A DNA stretch of 64,000 nucleotides. It comes from Cyclina sinensis (Eukaryota > Mollusca > Bivalvia > Venerida > Veneridae). A program made the translations under genes and the position numbers. The stretch is taken from positions 38,719,241 to 38,783,240 of the forward strand of contig JAAONU010000016.1 in NCBI GenBank assembly GCA_012932295.1, read 5' to 3'. The stretch's first letter is position 1. Each line of letters starts with the position of its first letter. The notes beneath the pieces were generated by a model that was not told the DNA's origin, ran no database searches, and worked only from the letters and a program-made list of their open reading frames with translations. Below, piece after piece: positions 23,701-33,776 of this stretch.

Positions 23701-26700
23701 TCAAAGAGGTACCGAGACAAACTGAGAACTGAAGTTAAAGCCTTGGAGAACCTTATCCCAGTGGACAAGCCCGCCCTCAACAAGAAACTAGACAGCCAAA
23801 CAATATATAGACTAGCCATTGCATTCCTAAGAGCGAAGGCGTATTTTAATGGTATGTCTTCTTTTATTTCCGTGAAATTTACGTTGGATATCATTGAAAT
23901 ACAAATGTTAATACAAAGCTAGTTATGTGTGACTTTCGCAAACTGACCTTGTTGGCAGTGTGTAAAATGAAGACTAATTCAAGAAGTAAATGATACTGAA
24001 CAGTCTTGTAGCAATATATAATCATGTAATGTCTAAAAATCGCGATCAAAGACCGTTTCTGCTACTAGTATATTATACGGTCATAGCTCGAGCTGCTCTT
24101 CAGTAACACTTGCATGGAAATCTGGAGGCCTGTCAAAATACTCAAAATTTACCGGTGGCTCAGTGCATTACTATGGTAACGCCTTCTTTACCTCAACTGC
24201 ATATACAACCATCGTATTGTACTGTGTCCTCCAAATACTACGGTGTCTTCAAGAGAAGGTATTTCAAACTACTTTAGAATTAAAGTACTGAAAGGACCTT
24301 ACAACAATACCTCATAAGCGTCGCGTCATCAAAATTTGTCATTTAGATGATACTTTTGTTTTGTTTTTTTTCCAAACATACAGCGAGAAAACTGCAGTTC
24401 AAGTCACCATGTCAACGAATGCAGCACATACTGCACTGTGACACTGATCATACTGTAAAAACATTTCACAATAGCAACGAACCCGTCCAGAAAAACGCAC
24501 CAATGCAAAGTAAGATGGATTCTATTGATGGAAATCAAGACCGGAAGCAGACAAATACTAGTACAAAGGCTGCTGATGAAATCCTAAACGAGTGCGTACT
24601 TAAATGGAACTCTTTTGTGGATACAGCCACATTGCATCAGGTGTGTATTTATTATACTGAAACAATCGTGGTTAATGTATTTGCGTTCGAACCATAAACA
24701 CATTACCATTGTCTGAAAGTAAATGTGTTTGGTCTGGTAATGTAAAATACATAGGCGAATATCAGGCAGAGGATAGTCCGAGTTTAAGGACTTTATTGAC
24801 AATCTGCCAGCAATTAAACTGACGATAAATATAGGCCAGCTTATGATGAAGTGAAACACATTTATTCATTTTCATTGAATTTAATTTATTTGCTTTTTAA
24901 TATCATTTTCTCCTTTAATAAGGCTCGTGTCGCAAAATCACCAAATGTTACATTGTACCCGAATTTATTTATATGTCCGCGGACACGACTTAGTGTCAAC
25001 GAAATATTAATCACAAGTCAAACTCATTCAAAAATGAAAACATTGATAAATCTTAACAGGCGTTTAAATGTTTAGATTCACAATCCCATTACAAACGATT
25101 AGAACAAATAAGTGGGAATGACAGGTTATTCAAATACAGATATCGTCTGCTACACGGACAGGTCCTTCAAGTATTTAAATAATTACTGTCAATTTATGAC
25201 AACAATATGTTATGCGGAAATTGATTACAGTCTAGTCAAAGTTTTGACGTTTTGAATATTGTGAATTTCATAAATAATAACAATGATGAAAAACTAATTC
25301 TTCCGTTTGTTTTGAGTTTCAAGTGTTCATTTTATAAAGAAAACGTAAACAATGACTTTATATTTCATTTGATAAACTTTTGTTTAGGTACAATACACCA
25401 ATACAGGATCTAATTTCGAAATTAATAAACTATAAGTTAAACTTTAAGTGTAATGAGCAGAATCGGGTCCTGAAACACTTAGAGCTGAAATGTTGAATGC
25501 AGATACATCCTAACATCTGAGCTGACTCAGCTAAACAAAATCAGCATGTCTTTTTTACTGAAAACATATCCAGGCGGTTTTAGCTGGCTCCAGACTTTGA
25601 TACAGATTAAAGCAAAAACGACGATTATAGTTATCGACATCTGTTGTAAAGACCAAACAATTTGTCATGATTTACCAGATTTCAACAGTATTAAATAGGC
25701 CTATCCTACTTGTTTTGCATTTTTTATTACATAAACACTTGAATGACGTAATAATTATGCTTTTTACTGAAATATATCCATCACGGTCTGATACAGTATT
25801 TTGTGCCATTTAAACACAACAATGAAATATGGTCTGTTTCAACTTTTTAATATTCATATATACAAAACTACTTGTTCTAGCATTCCAAATTTAAAACAAA
25901 ATACGTTTTAATTAATTTTACTTCATGACATGTACTGGAAGAAATCTGGGTCTATTGAAATCATGGATCAAAACCCAGTTTACTCTAGATCTACTTGTGT
26001 CGTTGCCAAAGCTTATATGTGACTTTGCAAACACGCTTATGAACTCGATTTTCTTCTTTTCTAGTGAATTGCAATCAAGTTTTCATAAGAATTTCAAGTT
26101 CTCTTTCTAGCGCCCGTACAACTCGATGATTCATAAAAATCAAAGATCCGTCCGGAAGAATTTTGTGCAAAATCAAAGACACCCTGTCAGCTTTCAATGC
26201 CGCTTCAGCTGGTTGATTTAAAACTCTTAAATATTCTTGAAAGTATCTAATTAATAATTTTAATACGTTTTCTGCCAAAACTCTGTTTTCTTCTTTGTAT
26301 AATACGAACGTAAACCCTGTATTTCCTGCGCCACACCAGACAACAATTTTATCGTCAGCAAATGGCTGACCTTTCTTCAATCTAAAAAAGCCAAGTTCGA
26401 ATTCGGGTAGTTGGTCTTCTTGATTTATTGCCTGGATATCATCTTCAATTGTCCTGTATGCTACAGAACGTCTGAATGAATTCTCCGAATGAACCTGAAG
26501 TGAGATTTAACATAGCTGAGTCTTTCAGAAATCGAGTGAAAATGTAACTGTGGTGGTAACTCCATTTTCTGCAGTGTAGAATGGTTAATCTCAGAGAGAT
26601 AACCAGTCTGTTTTTTTCTCTTTTGCATCAAAAAAAAAACGTAACAATCAGTTTAAATAAAATGCACCGTTCAAATAATTCATTTTGTACAAATCTTCAT

Positions 26701-29700
26701 AAGAGTTTCTATATCAACTTCTAAATAAATCCTCACTTTTGCATCCGATCATAGTGCAATGGCTAAAATGTTTAAAACTCTGTCGAGCAGCAATACATAA
26801 ACTTCTAAGTAAATCTAGGCAATTATAAATGCAATAGTGGTGTAAGGGTTGGACCGGAATCTACCTCTCGATCAGGAAGTCTATGGTTCGAATCCCAACA
26901 CAGGTGAGAGTCTCCAGTGAGTTTAAGCATTCAACCATCTCATTCCACAATTTTGGCGCAAGTACTGGTTCGAACCTGGAATCAGTCAACGAGCAGGGTT
27001 AATCTAAGTTGCAAGAACTTGTTTCCCAGTTGATGTAAAATAAATATCTAAAGAAGACAAATATGGTATTCTTTGTAAACTGTTCCTTACGGGTCTTACA
27101 ACTTAAGAGTGACGTATAATCACCCCCTTCACTCAAAATAAACAATTCTCAATATACTGAATACTTTTAAGACATCCTGTAAAAACATATATACGTAGTC
27201 CTTCAGTGTTTTTAAACAGACAAAGCTCGCAATTAAGACATAAGAACTTAGAACTAGTTCCCATGAAGAAACACTGGGTTATACAGTTGACAGTGCCTAG
27301 GATAAATTTAACGAGGTACAGTTTACAAAAAACATTAACACCATTCGAACCTGTGATGCAACATATTGTATCTGATTCTTTCCAAATTGTCGTTTTTCGA
27401 CTATATCTTCTATATTTTCATCTTGTTCCACTGAAACGTTGTCACAACCGTAAATCTGATTGAAAAGTACTTTACACGGACCAGGAAATAACGTGTGTAT
27501 TATAAAGGCGTACACCATGGTAATGTTTACATCGACACCGGCTACTATATAAATACTGCTGAATGCAATCCGTCTACTTTTCGCGCAATACCGTTTGTTT
27601 GCCTACTGTGTAATAAAGTTAACACGATATCAATATATATATTTTCTGTATTGTTTGTGTATGTTAATTATTGTCATGCATTATTTATATTGTTATTGTC
27701 AATGTCTATACATGCTGTACAATGCATACGACTTTTAAATTTTCTGTTCTGTTCTGTTATGTAAAAGTCTTCTTTCTTCATCAAAACTATTCTGAATTGT
27801 TATCGTTTCTATCATTATTTTCTTTTTCATCATCACCACTTTCATCACAACCATCATCATCACTAACACCATCCCTTTTATTTTGACAAGGGGTCTCTCC
27901 CCAAATGGTTGTGAGCCGTATATATTTTGTTAAAGGGTTTGAAGAAATATGTAGGCTACTGCATTATACATAAATGTCAGAATTTAGCAAAAGGAAAAAT
28001 GTTTCTTTTTTTGTGCTTGTTGTCCCCTCTATGTTGTTTTATTGTTATTCTGTTATATTGCTTTGGTTCGGGGCCGCACGACCATGCTAGTTTTTCAAGT
28101 TTTATTGTATCGTGCATTAGTGGCCTAGAACACATCAGAGATTTAGATATATATTTTAATTTCATAATTTCTTTTCAATCGATTCAACACAAATCAACAA
28201 TAATTTTGACTTTTTTTTCCCTTTGACTAGATAATTGACGGCTTTGTGGTGATGGTATCTGCCGACGGAACAATCATATACGTTACCGAGAATATATCTA
28301 AGTACACAGGATTTAATCAAGTAAGTCGCTGAAATATTTATGCATAAACATTTTTGGTTGTTCTTTGCAGAGAAAGAATGCTCAAAGTTTCAGCTGTCAA
28401 GGTGGCCTAATTTGCCTTCATTTTATAGAAATGTGTGATTCTTTTCATAAAAAATAAAATCACCGTGCATTAGATTTGACAACAAAACATCCCCACCTTA
28501 GAAAAGCAACCGAGTGGACTTTTGGGTTGTTCTGTGTCCATGATTTTATTGGTGATGAGAGTACCATTCTCTCATTGTCAAACTTTATTCATTTGGGCAG
28601 TCTTAAAATCGAATTTCTTACACAATTATTGCTAAATTATTAATACTTTGTTACCCTTTCCGTTTGCATACAATTACAATTTGAGAAAGTCCATTGGTGG
28701 AGCGTGTTACTCAAACCAACAGATGGCGATCGAAATTTCCTCAATTTCTCGTAAGCGAAAACTGCTTAAACTTGCACATGAAGGATACAGACAGTTAGAT
28801 GGGCCTTGCGCGATTTAGATTAGTTGAAATCAGTTTGAATGATCTTTTTTCAAACGATCGAAACGAATGAAATAAGTCAGCTGAACATTTGTACCTGTGT
28901 GAACGAGTGGCAAAAGCTTTCTCTTTTTTTAATTTTTTAAGTGTGTGTGACTAAAATTACAAAAAAGCGTTTGTATTTGGGCTTATCAGTGTGAAGTGTA
29001 TATGGAGGTCGGACTTCCCACTGTGAGTCGCTATTTGTCACCGTAATGAAAAGAGCAATCCCATGTACCTGTGAGCTGTTCACATTTCAACAAGCCGTCG
29101 ATGCATAAACAAAAGATACAGAATTAATCCAAAATATTTCAATTCCACTTCAAATAGGGAAAATGCGATTTCATCTTTCATGTTTTTACCTCTTAAGAGT
29201 AACAAATGAATGACAATTTGTCATTTTTAATGTTTTTAAAAGATTTTGTCAAACTACGAACACTTAAACCAGTGATTGAGTGTTTCCAGTGGTATAGGTT
29301 TATACACTGTTTGAAACAAAATGCATTTGTTCTTTAAAAATAAACTGTAACAACGTAGGCCTAAAATAATATCTGTGGCATTTTTAGCATAGTCTATTCT
29401 ATAAAATATATTAATCTTCTATGTCTTTTTCCTTTTAGTGCTTTTGCCATCGCACCATCGCATTGGTTTTTGTTTTTTTTTTTGTTTTTTGTTTTTGGTT
29501 TTTTTTTTTTTTTTTGGGGGGGGGGGGGGGTTGTAAAAGAAAGAGATAATATTTAAGTTGACTTTAGTAAATGGTGCTTTACAAATAGAAAAAAAAATAT
29601 CTAGAGATAATCTCGTGATATATCGCTCTATGCACTGGTTATAAAACCATACAGTAGACCTGAAAACTTTGCATAATGAATATCAGTAATTATTGACTAT

Positions 29701-32700
29701 TGAATTATTTAAAGTACATTATTATACTACAAAATTAGATTATTAAATCAATAATATGAGAAAAAGTGACTTTTTTGCGCCAGTCCAGTTAGTTTATTTT
29801 ATAAGCATTAAAAGCTTTATTAGTTGGTCAAATGTAAATCATGAAAGAGTGAGACCTACTGATCGCTATAGTAAAGTACTAGAGGAAGTAACTGACGCCT
29901 GGAAATTCATTTCATGAATTTTCATTGTTTTAATCAATATCGTACATTGAGGGATTCACACATAAGACGAATTAATTTCAGTCCGTGCATTAAAAATAAA
30001 ATTCCTCTGAATTCTTATTTTTAAAGAGAGCCAGAACCAGAGTAGACTCCGGTAAAAATCAGCAATGTCTAGTTTTTGTTGCATGTTCTTTGCATTCAAT
30101 GTGTATAAATTACATCGTTTTGAAATTCTAATGTATTTTAATGTGTATTTCACTTTCTATTCACAGACTGATTTGATGCATCGATGCCTGTACAGCATTA
30201 TCCATCCGCAAGACTATAGTGATGTAAGAAATGCTTTAGAACCGCTGATTGAAACACTTCAGACCGAAGGAACTCAACAATATATTTGTGATCCCAGTAT
30301 TGTTGTTGTAGGAGACTTTTTCTGTAGAATGAGATGTTACCATGGAAACACTTCCGGTTACATCGTAAGTAATGTTTAATACATTTTTGTTGCTTTTTTG
30401 GTAGAAAATCTAAGTAGACCTGCGAATTCTATAAGCCATAGAATCTAAGTCCTAGAATTTACTGAAAACAGCCCTTGCAATTTCACTGAATAAATACGTC
30501 TATTTTGTCTTCATACACCTTTTGAATACAGGATATAACATTTTCTGTTTAAATTTAGTGTATCCGTTGTAAGGTGATAAGATCGAAAATTACATTTCTG
30601 AAAACACTCAAAGTAAACAGTTCCTATATATTAAAATTGGCAAATGTAGTATTTCCTTTTATTTTTCAGAAACTTCACTGCAGTGGAAAGTCTCACCATT
30701 TACCGGAAATGCCAAAAACCACACAAAGGTCGAATACTGTAGTACTGCTCTATTGTCAGCCATTTATGAAAACCGGAACTGATGTCATGAATGAATCAAG
30801 TAAAGAAGTATTTTGGAGCAAACATGATCTCGATTTGAGGTTCAAAGAAATTGAAGAAACGTAAGCCCATTTTTTTTTTAAATTATTGTATCTAAATACA
30901 TGTACAAATATCTTAAGTATGGATGTTATTTTCATTTTAACCATTACAACAGGTATGATATTTTCGTTTCAACCATAACAACAAGTCTTTAATATCATCT
31001 GCCTTAAGTACTTCGAACAACTGAACTTGGAACTCATATGCAAGATTACTTAGTAACAATCGTCTAAATGCAAGTTAACGATTTTTTTTATGCCATTTTC
31101 TTTCAGTGGTATTCTTGGATATTCTTCCGCTGACGTGTGTGAAAAGTCCCTTTACCAGTATGTTCACCCCGAAGATCTGTCAGTCCTTGCCAATATTCAC
31201 AGAGCTGGTATTTTACTTGTTTCTTAAAACGTCTGACAAAATTCAATATTGTTCTGTTCTTGTTGACCTTAAGTGGAAGTGATTTGGACAATTTAAGCCG
31301 AAATTGGAGAACAGTCAATTCAAATTCAGCAAAATAGCACCAGTTTTTTTCTAAGTGAATCGAAAACTTTTCTACTACGTTTAAGGAAGCAGCCAATTTC
31401 CTTACTTTTTCATTTAATGACTTACTTTTGCAGTCCCACGCAGAATCTGATCTTCATGTGTATATATAAATGTCTTTTTGTTTCCCTGTTATATTTTCTT
31501 ACAAAACAAGAAGTCAGTATTTATTTAAACAAATATCACACACACACTGCCAAATCAGGAGGACTTTTTATGATTCTTACTAATTATTCCATTTTTGCGA
31601 TTTTTAGTTACAAGAGTTACAGAAGTACAAACTTTCTTTGCACGTCTGCAGATGAAGCATGGGGGATGGCTCTGGGTTTATTCAAAAGGAAAGGTCGTCT
31701 GCAAAAACTCAAAGAAGTTTTCTATCGTCTTTTCACATTCTCCAGTAAGGTATGGCATATATGCAGAACATGTGGTTCACTTTTTTAACTGGTCGTTGCG
31801 TTTATAAAAAAAAAACAGATCATTTTAAACAGTATAAATTGTAGGAATGTCCTTTGAACAAATGGCTGTTTCAGTTTTTTAAATTCTTTATTAACCTATT
31901 TACTGTCGTTTTGGTTTAAAAGCATTTTTAATGACATGTAAAAATATTTTCAATCTATTGAGATTTATTTTGTTATTTTAGACAACTCATGAATTTGAGA
32001 TTCTGCAGACACATTTTAAATTTCGATTTTCAGGGATGAAGACAGCGTGTTTATCAAACAAGAAGCATTGCTCAGGAGGCAAAGGCTTTTCAACTCCCTC
32101 CAGAAGTCACTTATCTATAACAACCATTTTTCAGAAAGGGAGCCTCACACAACGCTTCACCATTCTTACGACAAACACCAGAATAAGAACCAAAGACATT
32201 CAGGTGGTGTGAATGTTACACTGCAAAACAAAGACCCGCTTTGTAACGAATACTCGCCTTATCAGCTGTCTAACGGATACCCTACTAATCCGCTCTCTAA
32301 AGGATATGCAGCTGATGAAAGAGGATCACTGTCATCTTTTGATGCTCTCCACATGCAATGTCCATCTTCTTGGCATGTCAACTACGACAGGCATTCACCG
32401 GTTCTCCCAAACAGCCACGCTGTACAAAAAATACTAAACAGAGAAAGACAGCTCTGCATCGCCGAATTCAGACGGAAACAATATTTTGAGCAAAATGGTT
32501 CGTTTAGTAATTCTTTTGCACACAGAAACGATGAAGTAACAACTCCTAGACCATATCAGGGAATGTTTAATGATTATCAATATGGGGCAGCAAGACATAC
32601 CCCCAACACATCTTGGGAAAACTTACATTATTTTGGGGACTCTTTGAACGGAAACCTTTCTTATAGCAATCATTTGAATTATCCAGAATACGATAATTTT

Positions 32701-33300
32701 TATCCATTAGTTCAACAATCTGGTTATCCCTGTCACCAAGACGGCAGGAACTTTTATCAAACGTCGCCAGTCACTTCCTCGAACAGAAGTCAATGGTTTG
32801 GAAATGGTCCAATTCAAGAAAACAACAGAACAGTGTGTTGTCCGGTTTACAGAGCTGAACAAATTACAAACAAGAATGGATATGATTTAGCGCTACTTGA
32901 AACTAATTGTTGCAAAAGAAATCCAAGTGAGACTAATGCTCACAACTTCTATTCCAGTGCCAATCTTCGATTTTCAGTGGTATGCGACACAGGTGACATG
33001 AACTCTCCTTTGAAAGAGGACACTGCTGAGTTCAGTGCGAGATTTCCGAGTTATGGTGATAAAGAGAAATCGGAAAGTGTACTGAAATCTGAAAATAAAT
33101 GTAAAACTTGCTGCGCAGCACCAGAAACCGCACTACCTCTGGCAAAACAAAGTGTGAAATATGACGTCGAAGCCTCGGTATACATGCGGATTGTTGAAGC
33201 TCAGAACACAAGTTCTAAGACAAACATTGATTTGCCAGCGTACAATCATAACTCGTCAAATCTGTTTAGTGTAACTAAAGCCACTGAATGTATTCAATAA
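20414..33300 (+). CDS. AHR-like: Aryl hydrocarbon receptor-like bHLH-PAS transcription factor, 820 aa, nine exons
   Basis: Coding exons are 20414-20472, 23694-23851, 24384-24640, 28231-28320, 30167-30364, 30670-30860, 31107-31207, 31608-31749 and 32034-33300. All junctions are GT-AG and phase-consistent, giving 2463 nt. The order is a short basic N-terminus, bHLH (about residues 22-72, ending LRAKAYF, close to the AHR LRAKSFF), a linker, PAS-A (about 150-265, with NGFV-like DGFVVMVSADG), PAS-B (about 295-400) and a long disordered C-terminus in the last exon. Total length is near that of vertebrate AHR (about 850). AHR-class proteins pair with ARNT to bind xenobiotic response elements; invertebrate members act mainly in neural and sensory development. 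The basic helix reads KSKRYRDKL where AHR usually has PSKRHRDRL, so a DNA-contact His is Tyr (residue 26). It may be a diverged second AHR rather than the canonical orthologue. The first exon is the least certain part. Confidence 0.85.
20700..20741. repeat. AAT trinucleotide microsatellite
   Basis: About 12 consecutive AAT/ATA units, preceded by a slightly degenerate GATAAT stretch. Confidence 0.95.
22145..22685 (+). mobile_element. Truncated copy of the AGCTCACCTG-type element
   Basis: It starts with a T tract and AGCTCAGATGAGCTCATCTG, a variant of the left end seen at 41691. The internal sequence then follows the same order as the other copies: a TTCCATAAAGCTCTATCAAAG-like segment, then CCTCTACCAAGTTTGTTCAAATC. 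The palindromic right end is not found, and the copy is interrupted by the SINE at 22701. Confidence 0.7.
22701..22905 (-). mobile_element. tRNA-derived SINE (minus orientation)
   Basis: Read on the minus strand it begins with a tRNA-like head (GTTAGAGCGCCAGACTCCCG) and a B-box-like GGTTTGAATCTC. A body containing GGTGAGAGTCTCCAGTGA follows, ending in a TTTAAAATAAATAAGC tail. The body and tail are shared with the + strand copy at 26831, so both belong to one family. Confidence 0.75.
23225..23515. repeat. 44-bp tandem repeat
   Basis: Copies starting CGTGAAGTTG occur at 23281, 23325, 23369 and 23413, exactly 44 bases apart, with partial copies on both sides. The unit is rich in GCAGTA. It lies in intron 1 of the AHR-like gene, about 180 bases before the bHLH exon. 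Confidence 0.95.
23694..23851 (+). CDS. AHR-like: AHR-like gene, exon 2 (bHLH domain)
   Basis: This exon encodes almost the whole bHLH: basic part KSKRYRDKLR, helix 1 ending ENLIPV, a loop with DKPALNKKLD, and helix 2 with YRLAIAFLRAKAYF. The loop and helix 2 match AHR rather than CLOCK, SIM, HIF or ARNT. Acceptor TGTTCCAG and donor AATG|GTATGT are strong; the exon enters in phase 2 and leaves in phase 1. Confidence 0.88.
24384..24640 (+). CDS. AHR-like: AHR-like gene, exon 3 (linker into PAS-A)
   Basis: 85 codons follow the bHLH. The first two thirds are a polar, probably disordered linker rich in Gln, Asn and Lys. The last part (ECVLKWNSFVDTATLHQ) leads into the first strand of PAS-A. Acceptor ACATACAG, donor CAG|GTGTGT. 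Confidence 0.75.
26075..27518 (-). CDS. AP5S1: AP-5 complex subunit sigma-1, two exons, 195 aa
   Basis: Exon 1 is 27351-27518 (56 codons, starting MVYAFIIHTL) and exon 2 is 26494 down to 26075 (139 codons plus stop). The donor (CACAG|GTTCG) and acceptor (CACTTCAG|GTTC) join in phase 0. The 195-residue length is close to human AP5S1 (about 200). The start MVxAFxIHTL with CxVLxxxxxG, a central IVVWCGAGNTGFTFVL, and an ADRVSLILHKILPDGSLIFMN segment near the C-terminus match the AP-5 sigma family. AP-5 is an adaptor complex on late endosomes and lysosomes that works with the spatacsin/spastizin proteins in retrieval to the Golgi. The gene lies entirely within, and opposite to, an intron of the AHR-like gene. 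No frameshift or missing segment is seen. Confidence 0.87.
26831..27055 (+). mobile_element. tRNA-derived SINE (plus orientation)
   Basis: It has a canonical RNA polymerase III B-box, GGTTCGAATCC (26885-26895), with a degenerate A-box region about 50 bases upstream. The body GGTGAGAGTCTCCAGTGA is shared with the copy at 22701-22905, and the tail is AT-rich (GTAAAATAAATA). It sits in the single AP5S1 intron, which is also AHR-like intron 3. Confidence 0.8.
28231..28320 (+). CDS. AHR-like: AHR-like gene, exon 4 (PAS-A, first half)
   Basis: Thirty codons encode DGFVVMVSADGTIIYVTENI and the following YTGFNQ, the classic first strands and helix of a PAS-A domain. It corresponds to the AHR segment that begins NGFVLVV. 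Phase 0 on both sides; donor CAA|GTAAGT. Confidence 0.9.
28321..30166. other. Intron 4 of the AHR-like gene
   Basis: No coding content is seen. It includes a T-rich tract passing directly into a run of about 15 G (29467-29530). The remainder is AT-rich without recognisable repeats. Confidence 0.7.
29467..29530. repeat. Poly-T tract followed by poly-G run
   Basis: T-rich sequence with scattered G ends in about 17 T and then about 15 G. Length in such tracts is prone to sequencing error and polymorphism. Confidence 0.9.
30167..30364 (+). CDS. AHR-like: AHR-like gene, exon 5 (PAS-A, second half)
   Basis: Sixty-six codons include the CLYSIIHPQDYSDVR helix (AHR: VYELIHTEDRAEFQ) and FFCRMRCYHGNTSGYI (AHR: FICRLRCLLDNSSGFL). 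This is one of the strongest family matches in the gene. Phase 0 on both sides; donor ATC|GTAAGT. Confidence 0.92.
30670..31749 (+). CDS. AHR-like: AHR-like gene, exons 6-8 (PAS-B)
   Basis: Exons 30670-30860, 31107-31207 and 31608-31749 encode the end of PAS-A and most of PAS-B. They hold KLHC, the SKHDLDLRF strand (AHR: TKHKLDFTP), GILGYSSADV, YQYVHPEDLSVL, and WLWVYSKGKVVCKNSKK before SHSPVR. The His of the AHR ligand-pocket TKH motif is kept, but the Phe that follows LD is Leu here. Phases are 0/2, 2/1 and 1/2 and join correctly. Confidence 0.88.
32034..33300 (+). CDS. AHR-like: AHR-like gene, exon 9 (C-terminal region)
   Basis: After DEDSVFIKQEALLRRQR the 1267-base exon encodes about 420 residues of low-complexity sequence rich in Asn, Ser, Tyr, Pro and His with many Cys in the last third. 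A poly-Gln activation domain of the vertebrate type is absent. The stop codon is TAA and a poly(A) signal AATAAA follows at 33331-33336. Confidence 0.88.
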
Positions 33301-33330
33301 ATAAGATATCGCTTTTACGTGTATACATAA

Positions 33331-33336
33331 AATAAA
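33331..33336 (+). terminator. Poly(A) signal of the AHR-like gene
   Basis: AATAAA lies 31 bases after the stop codon of the AHR-like gene. A further A-rich stretch near 33535-33545 could be an alternative end. Confidence 0.55.
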
Positions 33337-33776
33337 ATGAAGACAGTTCTGCCCAAAAAATGTTTTAGGGCAAGTTCTCATAAAAGCCGATATAACTTAA
33401 AGTGTACATGTTCTTCGATGATTTTTTGTTGACCGAATAAATGTATAGTATGGATTAAAGTATTTGCGTGTCAATATTTGTAGAAAGAAATTTATGTCAT
33501 CATTGTATAAATGCATGTGATATTATAAAATTATATTAAAAAAAAACATTAGCGTGGTAAATATTATGAATACATGTAATACTCTTTTGCAGACAGAAGA
33601 ACTTTTACTACGAACTTAAGAAATTATCTTTGTCTGTGTCACACTTAAAACAAATAGAGTTGCTAGAATTGCAAGGTAGAAAATTTTATTTCAAAATATA
33701 TACACAAGCAGTCGATCATTAATAAAATAATATCTCAACTATCGGTAGATAAAATTGCAGTAGGGGGGAAAGTGAG

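Larger units (their letters stand above)
24641..28230. other. Intron 3 of the AHR-like gene, host of AP5S1
   Basis: This 3.6-kb intron contains the complete AP5S1 gene on the opposite strand (26075-27518). A SINE copy at 26831-27055 lies inside the AP5S1 intron. The rest is AT-rich, with a CAT/CTT-rich stretch near 27820-27870. Confidence 0.75.

Noticed and set aside
26831..26900. Possible tRNA gene with a perfect B-box
   Set aside because: The A-box side is degenerate, there is no acceptor stem, and the sequence continues into a SINE body shared with 22701-22905.
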